Counted from the stretch's first letter, positions 1-8,958 are shown. The stretch is DNA of 64,000 bases from JAUZRW01 sp964549915 (GCA_964549915.1 CAZJWX010000002.1:210806-274805), one strand, 5' to 3'. Numbers and translations: made by a program. The notes: generated by a model from the letters alone, not told the origin.

Positions 1-1
1 G

Positions 2-697
2 CCAGCAGCCGGGGTGCTGCTGGGCGAAGAACCGCCAGAACTGATCGCCTTCAACCAGGGAGCACGCATCAAGCTGGTGGATGTGCGCCAGGGGCACAAA
101 ACGGGTGATTACCTCGATCAGGTGCAAAATCAGGACGTACTCGCGGGCTGGATGCAAACCTACGGCCTGAATACGCCCGATTCGCGCCAGCTCAACACAT
201 TCTCCTATACGGGCGGCTTCGGCCTGGGCACCGGGGCGCATGTGGTCAATGTCGATGCATCATACGATGCGCTGGCCCTGGCAGAAACAACTTTCCAGGA
301 AAATAGCGCAGAGCCGGATACCATCGAGTACGTGCAGGCGGATGTCTTCGACTACCTGCGCGATTGCGCCGATGAGGGGCAAACCTTCGATGTAGTAGTG
401 CTCGATCCACCGAAATTCGCGCACAACAAGCAGCAGGTGGATCGAGCCTCGCGCGGATACAAGGACATCAACCTGAACGCATTCAAGCTGATTCGGCAAG
501 GCGGCTATCTGATGACCTTCTCCTGCTCCGGCGCGATCAGCCGCGACTTGTTCCAGAAGATCGTCTTCGGCGCACTGGCAGACAGCGGCAGGCAAGCACA
601 GATCGTGAAGTACCTCAGCGCCAGTGACGACCATCCGGTTGCACTGACCTTCCCCGAAGGTGAATACCTCAAGGGATTGCTGTTGCGCGTGTACTGA
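2..697 (+). CDS. Class I rRNA methyltransferase, RlmI type (5' end outside window)
   Basis: The C-terminal 230 or so residues of a SAM-dependent methyltransferase of the RlmI/RlmK family, which make m5C1962 in 23S rRNA. The SAM-binding segment reads FSYTGGFG, followed by an acidic strand end (VNVDAS). The family motif DPPKF lies near residue 130, then GYKDIN, and the catalytic Cys motif TFSCSG near residue 170. The reading frame is open to the left edge, so the PUA-like N-terminus is missing only because the window starts here. The GTG at 14 is internal and not the true start. No other gene overlaps it. Confidence 0.85.
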   Translation, partial: PAAGVLLGEEPPELIAFNQGARIKLVDVRQGHKTGDYLDQVQNQDVLAGWMQTYGLNTPDSRQLNTFSYTGGFGLGTGAHVVNVDASYDALALAETTFQENSAEPDTIEYVQADVFDYLRDCADEGQTFDVVVLDPPKFAHNKQQVDRASRGYKDINLNAFKLIRQGGYLMTFSCSGAISRDLFQKIVFGALADSGRQAQIVKYLSASDDHPVALTFPEGEYLKGLLLRVY

Positions 698-812
698 CGC
701 ATCGATATGAGCTTCGTCACAACATGCCACATATCACCCCAGGACAGTGACCTTTGATTTCTCATTCCCGTTTAATCTGTGACAAAGAAGTGGGGTTGAA
801 AGGTTGCGGATT

Positions 813-1232
813 ATGAACGTTGTAGACATCATGACGCCCAAAGTGGTCGCCATTCACATGAAGGACAGCTTGACCAAGGCCTGTAATGTGCTGGAAGATG
901 CACGCGTGCGTCACCTGCTGGTGATCGACAGCGACGGCGCTCTGGTCGGGATCGTCAGTGACCGGGATTGCAAACTCGCGGTGCAGTCGCCGTATTCGGT
1001 CTATGACCAGGAAACTGCCGATGCGTTCGCCGATCGTATCCTGGTGGAGAAGGTCATGACTCGTACGCCCGAATGCATCGAACCGCTTGCCTCGGTGCAA
1101 GAAGCAGCCTACATCATGCTGGAAAAGCACATCAACGCGCTACCCGTCCGGCAAGATGGCAATATCATCGGCATTGTGACCAGCAGCGACCTGCTGCGCG
1201 TCCTCGCCACGCAGCCCGAACCTGCCGTCTGA
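813..1232 (+). CDS. Tandem CBS-domain protein
   Basis: A 139-residue protein made of two CBS domains (about residues 5-60 and 78-135). The typical signature V-x-D-I-M-T-P begins each repeat: VVDIMTPK near the N-terminus and VEKVMTRTP near residue 76. CBS pairs bind adenine nucleotides and act as energy or ligand sensors. Here there is no fused effector domain, so the partner is unknown. The ATG at 813 is preferred over an upstream TTG at 804, because AAAGG sits about ten bases before the ATG and would overlap the TTG. It stands alone between an rRNA methyltransferase and a convergent recombinase-like gene. Confidence 0.85.
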   Translation: MNVVDIMTPKVVAIHMKDSLTKACNVLEDARVRHLLVIDSDGALVGIVSDRDCKLAVQSPYSVYDQETADAFADRILVEKVMTRTPECIEPLASVQEAAYIMLEKHINALPVRQDGNIIGIVTSSDLLRVLATQPEPAV

Positions 1233-1244
1233 TGGGGCGACAAT

Positions 1245-1271
1245 CAGCCCTCGCGCACTGTGTGAGGGCTG
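1245..1271. terminator. Bidirectional hairpin between convergent genes
   Basis: An 8-bp perfect stem (CAGCCCTC / GAGGGCTG) with an 11-base loop lies in the 45-base gap between the CBS gene and the convergent recombinase-like gene. There is no strong T tract on either side, so factor-independent termination is plausible but not proven. Confidence 0.5.
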
Positions 1272-1277
1272 CTCACA

Positions 1278-2234
1278 TCACGACTGTTGTTCGGGTGTGA
1301 TCTTCTCGTCTTCTAGCTGCTTGCTCACTAGGCGGCGGATTTTGTTGCTCGTCTCATACCAGCTCGTCGCGCTGAGGCCCATCTTCTCGCGGATCGGGTC
1401 TTCTTCGATGCCTGCACGCCAGTCGCGCACTGCCATCGTCCAGCGCATTCCCTCAAAAGACAGCTTGAACGGTATCCCAGCAGCTTTGCCCAGGTCGGTG
1501 AGGATGTATTCCAGATTGCGCGTGGTACAGGTGAAGAGCGCATCCGTGATGCCATATTGCGCGACGTAGGCATCCAGCAAAGGCAGTAGCGTCGGATCGA
1601 GCGGGATGCGTCGCTCTTTGTAGACGTTCTTCGCCTTGTGTCGAACCATCAGGAGCGGATGCGCTTCCTTGCTGCGGTCAATATCGCTGAGGAGCAAGCG
1701 CCCGGTTTCGCTCTTTTTGATGCCCGTTTGCAGCAGCAGGCGGAATAGAAATTCCGGGCGGTGATCGATTTGTTCCCCCTTCTGCACTGATTGCGCAGCG
1801 TTCAGGACATCCTGCACCTGCTGCGGCGTGAGTACCCGGGCCAGCGGTGCCGGGCCAGAGCGCTGTAACACCGATTTCGCCGGATCATGGGGAATCGCAT
1901 TCAGCGTGCGCAGCCATTTGAAATAGACTTTGAGCGTCGTCACACGGCGGGCGTAGGTCTTGCGGCTGCAGGAGACGCCGCGCTCAAATTCCATCCAGTG
2001 TAAGAATTGATTGAGGTGTGAGGTGAGGTAATCGCCAACGGGCGTCTCTTCCCCGGAGTATTCTGCGAGCAGTTTCACATCGGCGATGAATGCTTTCACC
2101 GTATGCTCGGATTTGCCCTCTCGCGTGAGGTAGGTCCGGAAATGCTCCAGCGTCGCCTTGATGGGCGTCTGCTTATTGATCTCGTCCGGCTGGGCGGGTT
2201 GGGATGGAAACAACGGAAGCTGACGATTCTTCAT
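1278..2234 (-). CDS. Tyrosine-recombinase-like protein with degenerate active site
   Basis: A 318-residue protein with the two-domain layout of phage integrases. The SAM-like core-binding domain spans about residues 24-115 (HFRTYLTREGKSEHTV) and the catalytic-like domain about 135-305. Key residues are changed. Box I reads TGIKKSE, with Lys173 where the family has Arg. Box II reads EGMRW, which keeps Arg264 but puts Glu and Trp where His is usual. In the last box MGLSATSWYE, the His is Leu and the Tyr is three positions early. The fold is likely kept but strand cleavage is doubtful. ATG at 2234 is preferred over a TTG six codons upstream because AGG precedes it closely. It lies 64 bases downstream of the lipoyl-transferase gene on the same strand. 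Confidence 0.8.
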   Translation of the reverse strand: MKNRQLPLFPSQPAQPDEINKQTPIKATLEHFRTYLTREGKSEHTVKAFIADVKLLAEYSGEETPVGDYLTSHLNQFLHWMEFERGVSCSRKTYARRVTTLKVYFKWLRTLNAIPHDPAKSVLQRSGPAPLARVLTPQQVQDVLNAAQSVQKGEQIDHRPEFLFRLLLQTGIKKSETGRLLLSDIDRSKEAHPLLMVRHKAKNVYKERRIPLDPTLLPLLDAYVAQYGITDALFTCTTRNLEYILTDLGKAAGIPFKLSFEGMRWTMAVRDWRAGIEEDPIREKMGLSATSWYETSNKIRRLVSKQLEDEKITPEQQS

Positions 2235-2297
2235 GAGCCTCGCTCGCAACAATACCGTTTTCTTCAGTATAGCCCATTTGTTTCACAGAGCCTACTC

Positions 2298-3107
2298 TCA
2301 GCGTTTCCGCAGCCAATCCGGATGGGCATACGTCTCGTGCATAAGGCCTTCGGCGAGATGCCGTTCGGCGGGAGTCATCTCGTCATAGGCGAAGTTGATC
2401 TCAAAGGCTCGCTCGAAACCTGCGACGAGAGCATCTGCAACCCCATCCCAGGCGATACGCTGCCCCAGCACTGCTTCGAGCGTGGTCGCGCGTGCACGAA
2501 CCTGTGCTTTCGCTTCCTCGCGTTCAGATGCGGATTCGTAGTCCAGCGCGTCACAAATCTGGGCGATGTCGCCGTAGAGCGGCAGTGACCCGTGCTGCAA
2601 AATCCCCTGTCTGCGCCGCACCTGGGCGGAGCCGATGAGCTTCTTGCCTCCAGCGGTGATTTCGTAGTGCGAGGGCACTTCGAAGCAGACGGGGCCCAGC
2701 CCCCTGTTGCCCTTGGCCTGACGCTCAGATTGAGGGGATAGTCCCAGGACTTGCAGCGCCATAATCAAGGCTTCGCTGATGCGACGGTAGCTCTCGACGA
2801 CATCACCTTGCGCCAGTTCGTGATCTTTGGGCAGCGTTACGCTGTACGTCAGTTCTCGTCCGTGCAGAATGGCCTTGCCCCCCGTAGGCCGCCGGACGAT
2901 GCCCCAGCCATTCCTTTCAATGCGCTTCAGATTGGCATCGCCCAACCGCTGTCCGTATCCCAACGACAGACACAGCGGCTCCCAATCGTACAAACGCAGG
3001 ATGGGCGGACTCTCACCACTTCCGACGACCTGTAAAAAAGCTGAATCGACTGCCATGTTCCACGCACCGGGCGCAGGTGTATCGCAGATCAAGCGCCATT
3101 GACGCAT
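2298..3107 (-). CDS. LipM-type octanoyltransferase (lipoate-protein ligase A family)
   Basis: A 269-residue member of the biotin/lipoate A/B ligase family. Seen in order are the substrate-pocket motif RRPTGGKAILHGRELTYS (about 72-89) and the lysine-loop motif GGKKLIGSAQ, followed by GILQHGSL (to about 174). Cys141 lies in the context PVCFEVPS. A Cys at this site is the hallmark of the octanoyl-transferring LipM branch, which moves octanoate from acyl carrier protein to GcvH or E2 domains, rather than of ATP-dependent LplA. The ATG at 3107 has AGGGAAC just upstream, which fits better than the longer frame starting at 3140. No lipA is adjacent. Confidence 0.8.
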   Translation of the reverse strand: MRQWRLICDTPAPGAWNMAVDSAFLQVVGSGESPPILRLYDWEPLCLSLGYGQRLGDANLKRIERNGWGIVRRPTGGKAILHGRELTYSVTLPKDHELAQGDVVESYRRISEALIMALQVLGLSPQSERQAKGNRGLGPVCFEVPSHYEITAGGKKLIGSAQVRRRQGILQHGSLPLYGDIAQICDALDYESASEREEAKAQVRARATTLEAVLGQRIAWDGVADALVAGFERAFEINFAYDEMTPAERHLAEGLMHETYAHPDWLRKR

Positions 3108-3171
3108 TTTTGTTCCCTGCCCTATACTGATTCTGGTCAATCCATTTTACTATGCTCAGGCACACAACCCT

Positions 3172-4416
3172 ATGATTGATGAGCGCCGCGAAGACGGGGA
3201 TAACGCGCAGGAAACCCTGCCATCTTCCCGCCCGGTATACAGCACCGCAGCCTACGCCAATAAGAAAAAGCGGGATGTCCCGCCGCCACCTCCTCCCTCG
3301 CGCAGTTCCGCCGCGCGAGATCGGGTGCGCAAGCGCCGTGTCACCCAGGGCAATACCAGCAGCGATTGGGTCTGGGTCGTCGTGGCAGGCGCGCTCTTCG
3401 CCGTGATTCTGGTGATGAGCGTCGGCGCTTTCGTGTACGTGCAATCCTCACAAGAGACCGTGGAAGTGCTGCCCACCGCAGCAGTTGCGGATTTTCTGCC
3501 GACGGCAGTCGTCGCCAGCGGATCGGCGAGTAATGTGGTGTCTGAAGAGGCCCTCGTCTTGCCGGATGGCAGCAGCATCGAACTAATCCCCTGGGATGGC
3601 GAGAGCCGCTTCACAATGATCGTCGTGGGGTTGGATCGCAGGCCGGGTGAAACCGGGCTGGCCTACCGCACCGATACCATGATGCTGGTGAGCATTGATC
3701 CGCAAACCAACAGCATCGGCGTACTAAGCATCCCTCGCGACCTCTATGTGCAGGTTCCGGGCTATTCACAGCTCCAGCGCATCAATTCAGCCATGGTCTT
3801 CGGCGAGACCTTCCGCACTGGCTATGGCCCTACGCTGATGATGCAGACCGTGCAGTTGAACTTCGGCATCCGCGTGCACGATTACCTGGCGGTCGATTTC
3901 CAGGCTTTCATCGACATCGTTGACGCCATCGGCGGCATCACAATCGAGAGTCCGCGCACGATCAACGATCCGCAGTACCCGGATATGTACTACGGCTACG
4001 ATCCGTTCTACCTGCCCGCAGGCACGCACCAGCTAGACGGCTACGATGCCCTGCGCTATGCTCGCACACGGCACGGGGACAACGACATCTACCGCGCGGA
4101 ACGCCAGCAGCAAGTCATCTATGCCATCCGCGACAAAATTCTGGATTTCGGCATGGTGCCGAGTCTGGTCGCGCAGGCTCCGACGCTGTGGGATTCGTGG
4201 CAGGATAATGTCTACACGGGGCTGAGCTTCGAGCAGATGATCCAACTGGGGTTGTATGTGAAAGACGTACCGCGCGAGAACATCACAATGGATGTCGTCA
4301 ATTACCAGTATCTGCAATCCTACACGACCCAAAGCGGCGCTTCTGTGCTGATCCCCAATCGTTCGCGCCTGGGCGGCTTGATGGTCGAGGTCTTTGGCAA
4401 CACCTACGCCCAGTAG
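3172..4416 (+). CDS. LytR-CpsA-Psr (LCP) family protein
   Basis: A 414-residue membrane-anchored LCP protein. A proline-rich cytoplasmic head (PPPPPP near residue 38) precedes one transmembrane helix (about 66-90). The extracellular LCP domain (about 140-330) follows. It has the acidic/Arg core seen in the family: TDTMMLVSID, SIPRDLYV, INSAM and the late motif LRYARTRHGDNDIYRAERQQ. LCP enzymes transfer lipid-linked polymers onto the cell wall or onto proteins. A second, shorter LCP gene lies at 40.2-41.2 kb. The gene is transcribed divergently from the LipM-like gene with only 64 bases between starts. Confidence 0.9.
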   Translation: MIDERREDGDNAQETLPSSRPVYSTAAYANKKKRDVPPPPPPSRSSAARDRVRKRRVTQGNTSSDWVWVVVAGALFAVILVMSVGAFVYVQSSQETVEVLPTAAVADFLPTAVVASGSASNVVSEEALVLPDGSSIELIPWDGESRFTMIVVGLDRRPGETGLAYRTDTMMLVSIDPQTNSIGVLSIPRDLYVQVPGYSQLQRINSAMVFGETFRTGYGPTLMMQTVQLNFGIRVHDYLAVDFQAFIDIVDAIGGITIESPRTINDPQYPDMYYGYDPFYLPAGTHQLDGYDALRYARTRHGDNDIYRAERQQQVIYAIRDKILDFGMVPSLVAQAPTLWDSWQDNVYTGLSFEQMIQLGLYVKDVPRENITMDVVNYQYLQSYTTQSGASVLIPNRSRLGGLMVEVFGNTYAQ

Positions 4417-4893
4417 GCAGCCGCCAGAACACTGATTGCGACACAGGCGAACCCGGCGTCCCCTGCGAGCTTTGCACGGCAACTTGCCAATGAAAAAGGC
4501 GCACCGATGATCCTGGTGCGCCTCTGATGAGTTCAACCCGCGTTGCCGTGTGGTGGTTAATTTGAGACCTGCCGTAGCAGGTGGGTACTGTGCTGGTGCT
4601 CCTGTCTTGGCTTACGCCTACCACATTCACACCCGATAACGCCAGTTCCCTTGTGTGAGAGTGTTGGCCCCAAAATGAAGCTCACCATCACGGGCATTGC
4701 AGGCAACCTTGTTATAACAAAGGAACGCGCTTCTGTCCATTGATGATCGTGCAAAAAAAGTGTAAGTAGCCGTTCCTCACCCCCAACATATGTCGTTCTT
4801 CACACAGCACACAACTTCGCGCATAATGCGTCCATTCTGGCTATACTAAACGGGCTTTTTTGTATTTTGCTGCCATTCGGAGCAAGGGAGACA
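4417..4893. other. Gene-poor stretch between LCP and aquaporin genes
   Basis: About 475 bases with no convincing gene; the short minus-strand frames show no protein-like composition. It contains a 9-bp hairpin (4497-4523), a perfect 12-base palindrome TTGTTATAACAA at 4709-4720, and a TATACT -10-like hexamer at 4842-4847 about 45 bases before the aquaporin start. No known structured RNA was recognised. Confidence 0.5.
4497..4523. terminator. Hairpin downstream of LCP gene
   Basis: Perfect 9-bp stem AGGCGCACC / GGTGCGCCT around a 9-base loop, 80 bases after the LCP stop. Five A residues precede it on the plus strand, so the T tract faces the minus strand. Confidence 0.45.
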
Positions 4894-5556
4894 ATGAACC
4901 AACAAACTCGCGCGTTGATCGCAGAATTTCTGGGGACTTTCACGCTGGTCTTCATCGGCATGGGTTCGGTCATCGTGGCCAGCACAGCGGAATTTAACGC
5001 CAATGTCGTCGTCCCAGCACTGGGACATGGCCTGATCCTGGTCGGCCTGATCTATATCTTCGGGCACATCTCCGGCGCGCACTTCAACCCGGCGGTGACT
5101 GTTGCGCTGCTGGTCGGCGGGAAGATCGCTCCCGTACGAGCGGGGCTGTACATCCTGGTACAGTTTGTCGCGGGGATTGTGGCCGCCTTCGTGCTGGTCG
5201 CCATCATTCCCGAATCGAATACCTTTGGCGAGACCGTCGGCAGCCTCACGGAGGATTTCGTCTGGAATGCTGCCCTATTGGAAGTGGTGCTGACGTTCTT
5301 CCTGGCGAGCAGCATTTATCAGGCGGCTGTCTACGGCAAAGCCGGCAATCTCGCGGGCGTTGCGATTGGCTTCACCCTTGCGGCGTCCATCCTGGCAGGT
5401 GGCCCTTTCAGCGGTGCATCGCTGAATCCGGCACGCACGCTGGGGCCTGCACTGGCAGCCGGTAATCTGGACTATGTGCTGCCCTATTTCGTCGGACTTT
5501 TCGGCGGGGGCGCGCTGGCAGGCATCGTTCACGGCTACCTGCTCGCAGATCGCTAG
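4894..5556 (+). CDS. Aquaporin / MIP family channel
   Basis: A 220-residue six-helix channel of the major intrinsic protein family, moving water or small neutral solutes across the cytoplasmic membrane. Both half-helix NPA motifs are intact: HFNPAVT in the first repeat and SLNPART in the second, with the selectivity-filter Arg directly after the second NPA. The N-terminus AEFLGTFTLVFIG is typical of helix 1. The ATG at 4894 has GGGAGA five bases upstream; the frame extends nine codons further but without a better start. Water versus glycerol specificity cannot be settled by eye. It converges on aspS. Confidence 0.92.
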   Translation: MNQQTRALIAEFLGTFTLVFIGMGSVIVASTAEFNANVVVPALGHGLILVGLIYIFGHISGAHFNPAVTVALLVGGKIAPVRAGLYILVQFVAGIVAAFVLVAIIPESNTFGETVGSLTEDFVWNAALLEVVLTFFLASSIYQAAVYGKAGNLAGVAIGFTLAASILAGGPFSGASLNPARTLGPALAAGNLDYVLPYFVGLFGGGALAGIVHGYLLADR

Positions 5557-5663
5557 CCTTGGGCTGTCCAATCTGGCATTAACGCTTCTCTAGTGAAAAT
5601 ATAACGTAACAACGTACGAGCAACCGGGAAACCTTACATTTATTACGCCCGAATGGGCAAATC

Positions 5664-5687
5664 AGGGTGATTCGAACGAATCACCCT
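5664..5687. terminator. Bidirectional terminator hairpin between aquaporin gene and aspS
   Basis: Perfect 10-bp stem AGGGTGATTC / GAATCACCCT with a 4-base loop, sitting between two convergent genes about 110 bases after the aquaporin stop and 30 bases after the aspS stop. Confidence 0.65.
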
Positions 5688-5717
5688 TACGCATTCTTTC
5701 AATTGTACCGACTTTCC

Positions 5718-7544
5718 TCAATCATCGTCTTCTTCGTCATCGGGCAGATCAACTTCGATGAACAGGGCTTCCAGTTGCCCCTCTTCTGCCGGGGAGGGCG
5801 CACCTGCCATCAGGTCAGCGCCTGTCTGCGTCTTGGGGAAGGCGATCACCTCGCGGATGTTCGGTTCACCCGCCAGCAACGCCACGACGCGATCCATGCC
5901 CCAGGCAATGCCCCCGTGCGGCGGAACGCCGTACTCGAAGGCTTCCAGGATATGACCGAACTGTTCCATCGCATGATCGAATTCCTGCCCGATCAGCGGA
6001 AAAATTTTCTCCTGGATGCTGCGGTCGGAGATGCGGATGCTGCCCCCGGCGACCTCGTGCCCGTTGCAGACCATATCGTACTGGCTGCCCCGCGTCTCGC
6101 CTGGATGCTCTTCCAGCATATGCAGGTCTTCTTCCAGCGGCATGGTGAACATGTGCTGCGACGGATCCCAGCGCTCTTCTTCCTCGTTCCAGAGGAACAT
6201 CGGGAAATCGATCACCCAACAGTAGGCCAGCACGTTCGGATCAAGATAGCCGAGCATCTCCGCCAGCTTCGGGCGCAGCGCCGCCGTCACATCCCAGACG
6301 ATCTGGCGTTCATCACTCATGAAGAGCAGCAGATCGCCGGGTTCAGCCTGCATCTGCTCGAAGAGCGCCACTTTCTGATCAACGGTGAAGAATTTGCCAA
6401 TCGGCCCCTGCACTTCACCGGCTTCTTCGTCGGGCAGCGCCATCCAGGCCAGTCCCTTCGCTCCTGCTTTCTTCGCCACATTTTCCAGGTCTCCAGCCAG
6501 CGCCTTGAGCCTGGTCTTGCTGAGGCCAGAAGCCAACTTCGGCGCACGGATGCACTTGACGGGCCTGCCCGCTTCGACGTTGTTGACGAAGACCGAGAAT
6601 CCACTGGCTCCGGCGATTTCGCTGACATCAACGGCGCGTAAGTCGTAGCGAATGTCCGGGCGGTCAGTGCCGTAGGCTTCCATCGCATCTTTGTAGAGAA
6701 TACGCGGGAAGGGTTTTTGCAAGATTTTCTTGTCAGGCGCGACGGTCTCTGCCAGCGCTGTCATCAGCGCTTCGTTGAGCTGCATCACGTCTTCGCGTTC
6801 GACAAAGCTCAATTCCATATCGAGCTGGGTGAACTCTGGTTGGCGCTGTCCGCGCAGGTCTTCGTCGCGGAAGCAGCGTGCAATCTGGAAGTACTTCTCT
6901 ACACCCGCGACCATCAGCATCTGCTTGAGCTGCTGCGGAGACTGCGGCAAGGCGTAGAATTTGCCGGGCTGCAAGCGGCTGGGTACCAGGAAGTCGCGTG
7001 CGCCTTCCGGGGTGGTCTTGAAGAGAATCGGCGTTTCGACCTCAATGAAGCCCTGTTGATCCAGGTAATCGCGGATGAATTTGATGGCGCGGTGGCGCAA
7101 GACGATATTCTGCTTCATCTTCTGGCGGCGCAAGTCCAGATAGCGATGCTTCATGCGCAGCGCTTCATCCAGCCCTTCTTTTTCGATGCGCTCGTCATCG
7201 TTGATGTAGAACGGCGGTGTCTTGGATTTGTTCAGGATACGCATGCTAGTTGCGTGCAGTTCGATGTTTCCGGTGGGAATTTCGGGGTTCTTGGCCTCTT
7301 CGGGGCGCTCGAAGACTTCACCCGTGACCTGCACCACGTATTCATTGCGCACCGTATTGGCGATATCATGCGCCTCCGCCGATTTTTCGAGATCGACGAC
7401 GACCTGGGTCATGCCCCAGCGATCACGCAGATCAATGAATACGACACCGCCCTGATCTCGCCGACGATTGACCCAGCCCGCCAGCGTCACAGTTTGGCCT
7501 GCATGCTCCATGCGCAGTTCGCCACAAGTATGTGTCTTCAACAT
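5718..7544 (-). CDS. aspS: Aspartate--tRNA ligase
   Basis: A 608-residue bacterial-type AspRS, the usual length. It has the N-terminal OB fold for anticodon binding (GWVNRRRDQGGVVFIDLRD), then the class II core with motif 2 (FRDEDLRGQRQPEFTQLDME). A GAD insertion of about 130 residues follows, and then motif 3 near the C-terminus (GIAWGMDRVVALL). It charges tRNA-Asp; whether it also misacylates tRNA-Asn cannot be read directly. The protein ends in an acidic run (DDEEDDD). ATG at 7544 is chosen because GAGGAG lies 11 bases upstream and the OB fold begins directly after it; the longer frame adds 11 unlikely residues. Confidence 0.96.
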   Translation of the reverse strand: MLKTHTCGELRMEHAGQTVTLAGWVNRRRDQGGVVFIDLRDRWGMTQVVVDLEKSAEAHDIANTVRNEYVVQVTGEVFERPEEAKNPEIPTGNIELHATSMRILNKSKTPPFYINDDERIEKEGLDEALRMKHRYLDLRRQKMKQNIVLRHRAIKFIRDYLDQQGFIEVETPILFKTTPEGARDFLVPSRLQPGKFYALPQSPQQLKQMLMVAGVEKYFQIARCFRDEDLRGQRQPEFTQLDMELSFVEREDVMQLNEALMTALAETVAPDKKILQKPFPRILYKDAMEAYGTDRPDIRYDLRAVDVSEIAGASGFSVFVNNVEAGRPVKCIRAPKLASGLSKTRLKALAGDLENVAKKAGAKGLAWMALPDEEAGEVQGPIGKFFTVDQKVALFEQMQAEPGDLLLFMSDERQIVWDVTAALRPKLAEMLGYLDPNVLAYCWVIDFPMFLWNEEEERWDPSQHMFTMPLEEDLHMLEEHPGETRGSQYDMVCNGHEVAGGSIRISDRSIQEKIFPLIGQEFDHAMEQFGHILEAFEYGVPPHGGIAWGMDRVVALLAGEPNIREVIAFPKTQTGADLMAGAPSPAEEGQLEALFIEVDLPDDEEDDD

Positions 7545-7592
7545 CAGTACATCGCTCCTCACCGTTATAGAGTTCACAAAGGGTCACAATGT

Positions 7593-7621
7593 ATCATAGC
7601 AGAGAGTGCCAGGGGATACAA
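7593..7621 (-). promoter_or_regulatory. Candidate sigma-70 promoter of aspS
   Basis: On the minus strand TTGTAT, a 17-base spacer and TATGAT are found, about 45 bases upstream of the chosen aspS start. The -10 matches five of six consensus bases, the -35 only three. Confidence 0.4.
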
Positions 7622-7725
7622 TGACTGAAAAAGCTTGGGAAAAAACCAGCGAAGAGCATAACATGGGCTGTGAAATCGTCCTATGGCAATTCTGCAATGC
7701 GCCCCTTCGGACGATTTGCACAAGG

Positions 7726-8958
7726 TCACCAGATCCCGTGCATCTCCCAGACGCCGACGCGCTTCAGCGGAAATTGTAGATGCTGTGCCAATACAGTGAA
7801 GGCTTCCTGCTGTGTTTGTGCGCGGAAAGCATGATAATCCGGGAAGTCGAAATACTCGACGATGGTGCCATCAATGAAGATCACTTTGGAGATATCGTCC
7901 GAAATCACCAGTTTCACATGACGAGATTCGACCTGCTCCGCCAGCGCAAGCCAGTCTTCCCGGCGGAGGTTCAGGAACTGCCGATAGTTGCGCGTGCGCT
8001 CATCCGCCAATGCAGCCTTGAGCGGTGTGGCGGCTAGTTGTCCATTTTGCAACAGTGAGAGTTCCATCGGCGTGGACATCGCCCCATCGTAGATGTCGGC
8101 GCTGGTTGCCCCTGACGATTCTTGCAGCCAACCGATCAGCAGTCGTCGTCCCAGGTCATCCCGGAATGGCAGCGCCGCGAAGAAGGGATTGCGCCCCAGA
8201 ACGCCATGATGCTCCGGCATGAAATGATTCTTCCAGCGGATACCCACGAAGTATTCGACGCGCTGGGTCGGCATGATGGATACAAGCAGCACCCAACGGT
8301 CCCCCAGCGGGAAGAAGCTCGGACATTCATACACGTAATCGTTGTGCGCATCGCTCAGCAGCAGTGGATTGACATACTCCCAGTTGTATAGGTCATCCGA
8401 GCGATAGAGCAGCACGGCTTCAGGGCCATCAACGACGCCAGCCCCGATCACCATGTACCAGCCATCTGCCTCGCGCCAGACGTAGGGGTCGCGGAAGCCA
8501 CAGCCCTCAAACTGCGGCGGCGGTGCTGCGATCACGGGATTGCCCTGGTATTTTTGCCAGTGCACCAGTTGCTCGTCATCGCTGGTCGCCATGCAGACCG
8601 TCTGCCGCTCATGGTGTTCACCCGTGACGCCTGTGTAAAAGGCCGTCGCTACGCCGTTATGAGCCACAATGCAGCCAGACCAGATACCCGCCGCATCAGG
8701 CGATCCAGGCGTGGGAGCCAGGGCAATCGGCAAGTCACGCCAATGCACCAGATCATCGCTGACGGCATGCCCCCAGTGAATATCTCCCCAGACAGCCGCA
8801 CCCGGATTATGCTGGTAAAAGAGGTGGTACGTACCGCGCCACTGAATCAGACCGTTGGGATCATTGAGCCAGTTGTTCGGCGGCGTGAAGTGATACAACG
8901 GCTGGAGTCCGTCGCGCTGCCGGGTGATTCGGCTCTGCATGAGCGGTGTCTGCTGCAT
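7726..8958 (-). CDS. Glycoside hydrolase family 32 (beta-fructosidase)
   Basis: A 410-residue five-bladed propeller enzyme that hydrolyses terminal beta-fructose from sucrose, sucrose-6-phosphate, inulin or levan. All three acidic residues are present: the nucleophile Asp33 in WLNDPNG, the transition-state stabiliser in GFRDPYV, and the acid/base Glu in YECPSFF. There is no signal peptide, so it is probably cytoplasmic. The C-terminal beta-sandwich looks short compared with classic invertases, with IFIDGTIVEYFD still recognisable. ATG at 8958 follows AGAGGGAAA. No sugar transporter or fructokinase is adjacent, so the substrate is open. Confidence 0.9.
   Translation of the reverse strand: MQQTPLMQSRITRQRDGLQPLYHFTPPNNWLNDPNGLIQWRGTYHLFYQHNPGAAVWGDIHWGHAVSDDLVHWRDLPIALAPTPGSPDAAGIWSGCIVAHNGVATAFYTGVTGEHHERQTVCMATSDDEQLVHWQKYQGNPVIAAPPPQFEGCGFRDPYVWREADGWYMVIGAGVVDGPEAVLLYRSDDLYNWEYVNPLLLSDAHNDYVYECPSFFPLGDRWVLLVSIMPTQRVEYFVGIRWKNHFMPEHHGVLGRNPFFAALPFRDDLGRRLLIGWLQESSGATSADIYDGAMSTPMELSLLQNGQLAATPLKAALADERTRNYRQFLNLRREDWLALAEQVESRHVKLVISDDISKVIFIDGTIVEYFDFPDYHAFRAQTQQEAFTVLAQHLQFPLKRVGVWEMHGIW

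Noticed and set aside
1278..2234. Integrase as a sign of a genomic island
   Set aside because: Catalytic residues are lost, no att-like direct repeats or tRNA are adjacent, and neighbouring genes are ordinary house-keeping genes.
4417..4893. Short minus-strand frames between the LCP and aquaporin genes as genes
   Set aside because: No ribosome sites and no protein-like patterns; they overlap each other in several frames.
5667..6641. A 324-codon plus-strand frame
   Set aside because: Antisense to aspS; composition typical of shadow frames.
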